Of a DNA stretch of 45,725 bases, positions 15,880 to 21,834 are shown piece after piece; the stretch's first letter is position 1; the number at the start of each line of letters is the position of its first letter. Location of the stretch: assembly GCF_003426775.1 (NCBI RefSeq), contig NZ_QJUG01000047.1, positions 1-45,725 of the forward strand, in the 5' to 3' direction. The position numbers were made by a program, and so were the translations under genes. The DNA is from Allorhizocola rhizosphaerae (lineage in GTDB: Bacteria > Actinomycetota > Actinomycetes > Mycobacteriales > Micromonosporaceae). The notes beneath the pieces were generated by a model. It was not told the origin of the DNA. It did not search any database and was given only the letters and a program-made list of their open reading frames with translations.

Positions 15880-17145
15880 TCAGCTGTCGATCCGCAGGCG
15901 GGCCGTGAGCGCGTGGCCATGCATGAGCTCGGCGTCGGCGATGGCCGCGGTGGCCGGGGCCACCAACCGGCTACCCTCCGGCGTAACCCGTTGGTACGTC
16001 ACGGTTTTGAGGAACTTGCCCACCCACAGGCCACCGGTGTACCGGGCCGCGCCCCGGGTCGGCAGCACGTGGTTGGTGCCGATCGCCTTGTCGGAATAGG
16101 CCACTGTCGCATGTGGACCGAGGAACAGCGAGCCGTAGTTGCGCAACCGTTCGAAGTACCAATCGGGATCGGCGGTCTGGACCTCAAGATGCTCCGGCGC
16201 ATACCCGTCCATCACCTCGACCGCCTCTTCGGGCGTCGCGCACACGATCACCGTGCCATGGTCGCGCCAGGCCTTCCCCGCGACGTCGGCGGTCGGCCAC
16301 GTGGTCTCCAGCCATCGCTCCACCTCACGCAGCACGGCTTCGCCGAAGGCACGTGACGTGGTGACCAGCAGTGCCGGGCTGTCCGGTCCGTGCTCGGCCT
16401 GGCCCAGCAGATCGGCCGCCACGACGCGCGGCTCGGCGGACTCGTCCGCGATGACGGCGACCTCGGTGGGTCCCGCGATGAGATCGATGCCGACCCGGCC
16501 GAACAACTGACGCTTGGTCTCGGCGACATAGGCGTTGCCCGCGCCCACGATCATGTCCACGGCGGGCACCCCCTCGATGCCGAACGCGAGCGCAGCGAGC
16601 GCCTGAACGCCGCCGAGACAGACGACGACGTCGGCTCCGCACAGCGCCATCGTGTGCAGCTGTGGCGGGAAGACTCCCTTGCCGTCGCGCGGCGGGGCCA
16701 CCGCGACCACTCGCTCGACGCCCGCCGCCTTCGGCACGGCGACCGTCATGATGGCCGACGCGATCAGCGGATAACGACCGCCGGGAATGTATGAGCCGAC
16801 GGAGCCCACGGGAAGGTGCCGGTGCCCCAGCACCACACCGGGCAGCGGCCGCACCTCAAGGTCGGTCAGGCTGTCGCGTTGCCGGCGGGCGAACTCGGTG
16901 ACCTGCCGGACCGCGAAGTCGATGTGCGCGGCCAGTTCGTCGTCGACCAGCCGCCGCGCCTGCTGCACCTGCTCGGGCCCGACGATGAACGAATCGGGCT
17001 CCCACCCGTCGAAGCGGGCCGAGTAGCGGCGGATGGCCGCGAGCCCTTCCCGCTCCACGTCAAGCAGGATCCTGCTCACCGTCTCGACGATCTCCGGCGA
17101 CGCGGCGGCGGCCGGGCGCCACCCTTCCTTGAGGTATTCGGGCAC
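15880..17145 (-). CDS. Histidinol-dehydrogenase-family NAD-dependent alcohol dehydrogenase
   Basis: 421 residues across the whole histidinol dehydrogenase fold. Zinc and catalytic residues are kept: DLLGQAEHGPDSP (Gln and His ligands), YAPEHLE (the Glu-His catalytic pair), GTNHVLPT and a C-terminal HGHALTARLR His. HisD enzymes make a four-electron oxidation of a primary alcohol to an acid. No other histidine gene is nearby, and relatives in catabolic operons (such as the sulfopropanediol dehydrogenase HpsN) act on other alcohols, so it probably oxidises a sugar-derived alcohol here. The GTG at 17145 lies only 6-7 bases after a -10-like TACCCT and lacks a ribosome site, suggesting a leaderless message. 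An open frame continues upstream over the regulator gene but is out-of-frame shadow. Confidence 0.88.
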   Translation of the reverse strand: MPEYLKEGWRPAAAASPEIVETVSRILLDVEREGLAAIRRYSARFDGWEPDSFIVGPEQVQQARRLVDDELAAHIDFAVRQVTEFARRQRDSLTDLEVRPLPGVVLGHRHLPVGSVGSYIPGGRYPLIASAIMTVAVPKAAGVERVVAVAPPRDGKGVFPPQLHTMALCGADVVVCLGGVQALAALAFGIEGVPAVDMIVGAGNAYVAETKRQLFGRVGIDLIAGPTEVAVIADESAEPRVVAADLLGQAEHGPDSPALLVTTSRAFGEAVLREVERWLETTWPTADVAGKAWRDHGTVIVCATPEEAVEVMDGYAPEHLEVQTADPDWYFERLRNYGSLFLGPHATVAYSDKAIGTNHVLPTRGAARYTGGLWVGKFLKTVTYQRVTPEGSRLVAPATAAIADAELMHGHALTARLRIDS

Positions 17146-17151
17146 GCCGCG

Positions 17152-17181
17152 AGGGTACGAAGCACGAGACCGGCTTGTCAA
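17152..17181 (-). promoter_or_regulatory. Promoter of the dehydrogenase operon
   Basis: On the minus strand TTGACA (17181-17176) is followed after 18 bp by TACCCT (17157-17152). The start codon at 17145 falls where transcription should begin. The operator at 17183-17198 ends one base upstream of the -35 box. Confidence 0.55.
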
Positions 17182-17182
17182 T

Positions 17183-17198
17183 ACTGGTACGTACCAGT
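17183..17198. promoter_or_regulatory. HutC/DasR-type operator, perfect palindrome
   Basis: ACTGGTACGTACCAGT is a perfect 16-bp palindrome of the ACTGGT-N4-ACCAGT form. The published DasR consensus has the same outer half-sites (TGGT and ACCA). It abuts the -35 box of the dehydrogenase operon and lies between that gene and the GntR stop codon at 17204. The adjacent HutC-type regulator is the natural candidate to bind it. Confidence 0.8.
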
Positions 17199-17203
17199 GC
17201 CGG

Positions 17204-17971
17204 TCAGCGGGCCAGCTTGTGCACCCGCACCACGGCGTCGTAGATATCTCCTCGGTACCAGGAACGCCCGGCTTCGAGCACGAGGCCCTCGGTGTCATAG
17301 CTGACGCCCTCGACCAGCAAGCAGGGTTGCGTCCGCTCGATGCCAAGCAGCGCCGCGTCGGCCGGATCGGGAAGCACCGCGGCGAGCCGGTTCTCCGCGC
17401 TCCCGGCCCGCACTCCCCAGCGCTGTTCGAGCTCGTCGTAGAGCGACCGATCGTTCCAGTCCAATTCGGACAGCTCGGGGAAGCGGTCAAGCGACACGTT
17501 GGTCCGCTCCAGCGCCATGGGCACGCCGTCGGCCGTGCGCAGCCGCTCCAGCCGCAGCACCGGCGAGCCCGCGGCGACCTGCAGCCGGGCCGACAAGGAC
17601 TTGCTGGCCGCCTCGGTCATGGCGGACAGGACCTTCGCGCCCGGTTGCCTCCCACGCCTGCGCATGTCATGGCTGAACGAGGTCAGCAGGTCGATGTGCC
17701 CGGGACGCGGCTCGGCGACGAACGTGCCGTGCCCGTGCCGGCGAAACAGCAGGCCGTCGGCGAGCAGCCGGTCGACGGCCTGGCGCACCGTGGTGCGCGC
17801 GATCCCGTAGTGCTCGGCGAGCACCCGTTCGGAGGGCAGCAGCGCGCCCGGACCCAGCCGGGCGGCAAGCTCCTCGAGCACCGCATACAGCGCGTCTGCT
17901 TTGGACATGCTCGCCGGAAGCCGCCGCCGCAGCGGCGCCTCGGGCGTGGGCTGGTGTTTCGGTCGGGCCAC
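17204..17971 (-). CDS. GntR-family regulator, HutC subfamily (DasR-like)
   Basis: 255 residues: a winged helix (about 24-90; LPSERVLAEHYGIARTTVRQ is the recognition region) and a UTRA ligand domain (about 95-245; LRLERLRTADGVPMALE is a typical stretch). HutC/DasR proteins bind phosphorylated sugars and release ACTGGT-type operators. Three such sites flank this gene, at the promoters of both outward operons, so it very likely represses uptake and catabolism until a sugar phosphate appears. The GTG at 17971 is used here; a Met at 17908 (MSKADALYAV) just before the DNA-binding domain is an alternative. It is divergent from the binding-protein gene. Confidence 0.92.
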   Translation of the reverse strand: MARPKHQPTPEAPLRRRLPASMSKADALYAVLEELAARLGPGALLPSERVLAEHYGIARTTVRQAVDRLLADGLLFRRHGHGTFVAEPRPGHIDLLTSFSHDMRRRGRQPGAKVLSAMTEAASKSLSARLQVAAGSPVLRLERLRTADGVPMALERTNVSLDRFPELSELDWNDRSLYDELEQRWGVRAGSAENRLAAVLPDPADAALLGIERTQPCLLVEGVSYDTEGLVLEAGRSWYRGDIYDAVVRVHKLAR

Positions 17972-17991
17972 GAGACCAGTATCTCAAGCTT

Positions 17992-18007
17992 ACTGGTACA
18001 CACCAGT
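17992..18007. promoter_or_regulatory. HutC/DasR-type operator 2
   Basis: ACTGGTACACACCAGT has both perfect half-sites with a non-symmetric centre. It ends two bases before the -35 box of the importer operon, the same geometry as at 17183-17198. A further lone half-site GACCAGT lies at 17974-17980, next to the regulator's own start. Confidence 0.75.
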
Positions 18008-18009
18008 AC

Positions 18010-18038
18010 TTGACACAGGTACATACCAGTATTAGCTT
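18010..18038 (+). promoter_or_regulatory. Promoter of the sugar importer operon
   Basis: TTGACA (18010-18015) and TAGCTT (18033-18038) at 17-bp spacing. Operator 3 fills the spacer, so a bound repressor would block RNA polymerase directly. Confidence 0.55.
18015..18030. promoter_or_regulatory. HutC/DasR-type operator 3
   Basis: ACAGGTACATACCAGT differs at one base from ACTGGT-N4-ACCAGT. It sits between the -35 and -10 boxes of the importer promoter. Centre-to-centre distance to operator 2 is 23 bp, about two helical turns, which could allow cooperative binding. Confidence 0.65.
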
Positions 18039-18069
18039 GGCCGCATCTTTCCTGGTGAAGGGAGCGCTC

Positions 18070-19335
18070 GTGGCAAAGCTGGCTCGATGGGTTCTCGCCG
18101 CGGCCGTGGTCGCCGCCGCGACCGGGTGTGCGCCCGGTGGCGCGCCCGCGGACGGGAACATCACGCTGAACGTGTGGGGGTGGCGCACCGAGGACGTGGC
18201 CGCCTACAACAAAATCTTCGAGCGGTACGAGAAGAACCACCCCGGCGTCAACGTCGAGTACCGCGCTTTCAAGAACACCGAGTACAACACGATCCTGCTC
18301 ACCGGGCTGGCCGGCGACGCCGGACCAGACCTCGCCCAGCTGCGCGCCTACGGCGAGCTGCAGCCGAGCATCGCCTCGGGCGGCCTGCTCGCACTCGACG
18401 GGCAGATCGAGGCACTCAAGTCGTTCCCATCGTCCACTCTGGACGGCGTACGGTCCAAAGACGACGGCAAGGTCTACGGCGTCCCGTTCGCCATCCAGAC
18501 CATGCACGTCATCTACAACAAGAAGCTGTTCGCCGCGCACGCAATCGCCCCGCCCGCCACGTGGCAGGACATGACCGCGGGCGCGGACACGCTGCAGTCG
18601 GCGGGCGTCACCCCGTTCGCCGTCACCGTCCGCGACGACTGGATGCTCCCGATCGAGCACGAAATCTTCGGTGCCGGCCGCTACGGCGGGCCGGACTTCC
18701 GCGAACGCCTGCTGCGCGGCAACGCGAAATTCACCGACCCCGATTACGTGGCGTCCATCGAGCTCTACGCGGGCACGACGAAGTACTGGCAGCCCAAGTT
18801 CTCCGGGGTCGGCTACGACGACGCGAAGGCCCTGTTCGCCTCGGGCAAGGCGGCCATGTTCCCCGGCGGTGTCTGGGAGCTGGCCGAGTTCCGGCGGGCC
18901 GTGCCGGACATCGAGATGGGCATCTTCAACGTGCCGCCGCCACCGGACGCCAAGGTGAACAAGACGCTCACGCCCGGTTTCGTGGACGGTTCGTTCGGTG
19001 TGTCGTCGCGGACCCCGAGGCAGGCCCAAGCGCTGGAGCTGGCGCGCTGGATGGCTTCGGCCGAGTTCGGTCAGGCGTTCTCCGACGAGCTGACGCAGAT
19101 TTCTGCGGTACCAGGGACGACTCCCACCGATCCACTGCTCAAGCAGGCATTCGAGGGCTTCCGGGCCAACCCCGGCCCATACCTCATGTACGGCGACTTC
19201 GGCTACGGCACCCCGTCGGGCGCGGAGTTGCTGCGAGCCGGGCTGGCCGACGTGCTGCTGGGCCGCAAGTCGGCTGCCGATGTCGCGTCGGGTCTGCAGC
19301 GCGGTGTCGAGCAGTGGTTCCGGCCTCGTGGCTAA
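18070..19335 (+). CDS. ABC sugar-binding lipoprotein
   Basis: 421-residue solute-binding protein of the carbohydrate (CUT1) type. The signal peptide ends in a lipobox AATGC near residue 19, so it is anchored outside the membrane. The body has the usual features of the family: NVWGWRTEDVAAYNKIFERYEKN at the first lobe (split here: NVWGWRTEDV, AAYNKIFERY), a central GLAGDAGPDLAQL and a WMASAEFGQAF C-terminal helix. GTG 18070 has a GAAGGGAGCG site upstream; an earlier ATG at 18010 would overlap the promoter. Overlaps the first permease gene by 8 bases. Substrate is probably an amino-sugar oligosaccharide, judging by neighbours. Confidence 0.92.
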   Translation: MAKLARWVLAAAVVAAATGCAPGGAPADGNITLNVWGWRTEDVAAYNKIFERYEKNHPGVNVEYRAFKNTEYNTILLTGLAGDAGPDLAQLRAYGELQPSIASGGLLALDGQIEALKSFPSSTLDGVRSKDDGKVYGVPFAIQTMHVIYNKKLFAAHAIAPPATWQDMTAGADTLQSAGVTPFAVTVRDDWMLPIEHEIFGAGRYGGPDFRERLLRGNAKFTDPDYVASIELYAGTTKYWQPKFSGVGYDDAKALFASGKAAMFPGGVWELAEFRRAVPDIEMGIFNVPPPPDAKVNKTLTPGFVDGSFGVSSRTPRQAQALELARWMASAEFGQAFSDELTQISAVPGTTPTDPLLKQAFEGFRANPGPYLMYGDFGYGTPSGAELLRAGLADVLLGRKSAADVASGLQRGVEQWFRPRG

Positions 19336-20245
19336 GCGCGGTGCGGGCAGCAGCGGCCGGGTCGGGTGGACAGCCTTTTTCTGCGGGCCGGCCGCGCTGC
19401 TCTACACGGTGTTCGTCGTCGTGCCGCTGGTGACCGCGCTGTGGTACAGCATCTTCTCCTGGAGAGGCACCACCCAGGGCCCGCTGTCGGGATTGGACAA
19501 TTACGCCACGGTGCTGACCGCTTATCCTTATCAGGACCAGCTTTTGCGGGCCTTCGGCCACAACGGCGTGTTCTTCGTCGGCACAATGCTCGTGCAAAAC
19601 ACCGTGGGCCTGGCGCTGGCCCTGTTGCTGCACCGGGCGCCACTGGGCAGGCGGCTGTTCCAGACGCTCTACTCGCTGCCATACCTGATCAGCCCGCTGG
19701 TCGTGGGATACCTGTGGTCGATGTTGCTGTCGCCGTCCTTCGGGCCGGTCAACGCCGTGCTGGAGGCGGTCGGCCTCGACGCCCTGGCCCGGCCGTGGCT
19801 CGGCGACCCCGGCACCGCCCTGCCCGTGGTGGTTCTGGTCAACGCGTGGCAGTGGGTGGGCGGGCCGATGCTCATCTTCGGCGCGGCGCTCGCGGCGGTG
19901 CCCGCCGAGCTGGAGGAGTCGGCCCGCATCGACGGCGCCTCGGCCTGGAAGACCTTCTGGACGGTCCGCTTCCCGCTGATCCTTCCCACGGTCGGCGTCG
20001 TGACGCTGCTGACCTTCATCGGCACCTTCAACGTCTTCGACCTGGTTTTCGCGCTCGGCGGATCCTCGGGCGGGCCGGGGCAGGCCATGGACGTGCTCGG
20101 GTTGCTGTTCTACCGGCTGGCGTTCCAGGGCGGCGTCAATGCCATCGGCCTGTCATCGGCGCTGGCCATGCTGATGTTCGTCTTCGTTTTCGGGATCTCG
20201 CTGCTGGTCGACCGCATGCTGCGCCGCCGCGAGGTGAACCCGTGA
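19328..20245 (+). CDS. ABC sugar permease, MalF/LacF type
   Basis: 305-residue inner-membrane permease with about six helices. The EAA loop that docks the ATPase reads ELEESARIDGASAWKTFWTV. GTG 19328 lies inside the end of the binding-protein gene (8-base overlap), consistent with tight coupling; the next permease overlaps it by GTGA. No ATPase gene follows. In related actinomycete sugar systems a shared ATPase (MsiK) encoded elsewhere energises several importers, and that is the likely case here. Confidence 0.92.
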   Translation: MAKRGAGSSGRVGWTAFFCGPAALLYTVFVVVPLVTALWYSIFSWRGTTQGPLSGLDNYATVLTAYPYQDQLLRAFGHNGVFFVGTMLVQNTVGLALALLLHRAPLGRRLFQTLYSLPYLISPLVVGYLWSMLLSPSFGPVNAVLEAVGLDALARPWLGDPGTALPVVVLVNAWQWVGGPMLIFGAALAAVPAELEESARIDGASAWKTFWTVRFPLILPTVGVVTLLTFIGTFNVFDLVFALGGSSGGPGQAMDVLGLLFYRLAFQGGVNAIGLSSALAMLMFVFVFGISLLVDRMLRRREVNP

Positions 20246-21066
20246 AGACCACAGCCCGGGGCCGCATCGCCACGCAGGTGCTGCTGTGGGCCTATGCCGG
20301 GGTCGCGGCCGGGCCGCTGCTGCTCGTCGTGCTGGGTTCGCTGCGGCCCAACCAGGATCTGTTGCGCGATCCGCTGGGGTTGCCGCAACGCCCGACCCTG
20401 GCCAACTACGAACGGGCGTGGCAGAGCGCTTCGCTGTCGACGTATCTGTGGAACTCCGTGCTCATCACGGCAGCGGCCGTGGCGCTGTGCACGACTGTGT
20501 CGCTGATGGCCGCCTATCCCTTGGCACGCTGGCACTTTCGCGGTCGTGCCATGCTCGCCGCGTACTTCCTGTCGGGATTGATGCTCCCGATCAAATTGGG
20601 TATCCTGCCCATCTTCTACATGTTCCAGAGCATGTCGCTGATCGACAGCCGGCTCGGCCTCATCCTGCTCTACGCCGCCTCGGGGATTCCGTTCTCCGTC
20701 TTCGTACTGATGGCGTTTCTGCGCGGGCTGCCCCGTGACGTCGAGGAGGCGGCCCGCATCGACGGCGCCGACGAGCTGCGCCTGTTTCGCTCGGTCATCA
20801 CGCCGCTGGCGCGCCCGGCCATCGCGACCGTTGCCGTCTTCCAGATCGCGCCCGCGTGGAACGACTTCTTCTTCCCGCTGGTGCTGTTGCGTTCCACCGA
20901 CAAGTACACCATCCCGGTTGGACTGTCGCGATTCTTCGGCGAGCACGCCGCCGACCGGGGCGCGCTCTATGCGGGCCTGGTGCTCGCGGTGCTGCCGCTC
21001 GTGGTCGTGTTCGTCATCGCCAGCCGCCAGATCGTCGCCGGACTGACCGCCGGCATCGGGAGGTAG
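20242..21066 (+). CDS. ABC sugar permease, MalG type
   Basis: 274-residue partner permease. It has six helices, an extracellular NYERAWQSASLSTYLWNSV segment typical of MalG-type proteins, and an EAA loop VEEAARIDGADELRLFRSV. The start GTG 20242 overlaps the previous stop (GTGA). The C-terminus ends in VAGLTAGIGR, close to the GLTxGAVKG ending usual in this family. It forms the heterodimeric channel with the gene upstream. Confidence 0.92.
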   Translation: MKTTARGRIATQVLLWAYAGVAAGPLLLVVLGSLRPNQDLLRDPLGLPQRPTLANYERAWQSASLSTYLWNSVLITAAAVALCTTVSLMAAYPLARWHFRGRAMLAAYFLSGLMLPIKLGILPIFYMFQSMSLIDSRLGLILLYAASGIPFSVFVLMAFLRGLPRDVEEAARIDGADELRLFRSVITPLARPAIATVAVFQIAPAWNDFFFPLVLLRSTDKYTIPVGLSRFFGEHAADRGALYAGLVLAVLPLVVVFVIASRQIVAGLTAGIGR

Positions 21067-21072
21067 AAAATT

Positions 21073-21813
21073 ATGGAGTATCCCACCATCGCGCGCCGTG
21101 TCGTCGACCATGTGGTGCAGACTCAGGCAGGTGCCATCGAGGCGGCCGCCGATCTGGTCGCCACGGCGATCCGGGCCGGCGCGATCCTGCACGCCTTCGG
21201 CACCGGCCACGCCCGCATCGTGGCGCACGAGCTGTCCGGCCGCGCCGGTGGGCTCGTCCCTGTGAATCTGGTATCCATCAAGGACCTCGTGATGTTCGGC
21301 GGCCAACCGCCCGCCGACATCCTCGACCCCACCGTCGAGCGCGACCCGGCGCTCGCGGCGCGGGTCTACGAACTGGCCGCCCCGAAACCCGCGGATGTCT
21401 TCCTGATCGCCTCCCAGTCGGGCATCAACGGCTCGGTCGTCCAGATGGCTCGCCTGGTCACCGACCGAGGCCACGCGCTGATCGCCATAACGTCCTTGGC
21501 GCACAGCCGATCCGTGCCTTCGCGGCACGAGAGCGGCACCCGGCTGGGCGACCACGCGCACGTGGTCATCGACACCGGTGCGCCGGTAGGCGATGCGGCC
21601 GTGACGCTGCCCGACGGCACGCGCAGCAACGCGGTCTCCTCGCTAGCCGGGGTGCTCATCGCGCAAATGCTCACCGAACGGGTGTGTCGCCTGCTGCTCG
21701 ACTCCGGCATGCGGCCCCCTGTTTACACCTCAATGAACGTACCGGGCGGTGACTCCAGCAACGCCGAGCTCATCGCCGCGTACACGGGTCGCGTGCGGCC
21801 CATCGAACCCTGA
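21073..21813 (+). CDS. SIS-domain phosphosugar-binding protein (UPF0309-like)
   Basis: 246-residue SIS protein. Sugar-phosphate loops are visible as FGTGHARIVAHEL near residue 42 and the SxSG-type motif SQSGINGSV near residue 115. It looks like the UPF0309 group, related to phosphosugar isomerases and MurNAc-6-P etherases. Only 6 bases separate it from the permease, so the imported sugar, once phosphorylated by the BadF-type kinase, is its likely substrate. It lacks the glucosamine-6-phosphate deaminase fold, so the actual reaction (isomerisation, lyase or deamination) is open. Confidence 0.85.
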   Translation: MEYPTIARRVVDHVVQTQAGAIEAAADLVATAIRAGAILHAFGTGHARIVAHELSGRAGGLVPVNLVSIKDLVMFGGQPPADILDPTVERDPALAARVYELAAPKPADVFLIASQSGINGSVVQMARLVTDRGHALIAITSLAHSRSVPSRHESGTRLGDHAHVVIDTGAPVGDAAVTLPDGTRSNAVSSLAGVLIAQMLTERVCRLLLDSGMRPPVYTSMNVPGGDSSNAELIAAYTGRVRPIEP

Positions 21814-21834
21814 CCCTCTCTTCGCGGAGGAAAG

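Noticed and set aside
17146-17490. N-terminal extension of the histidinol-dehydrogenase homologue
   Set aside because: The extension overlaps the GntR gene out of frame and crosses the operator and promoter; family length fits a start at 17145.
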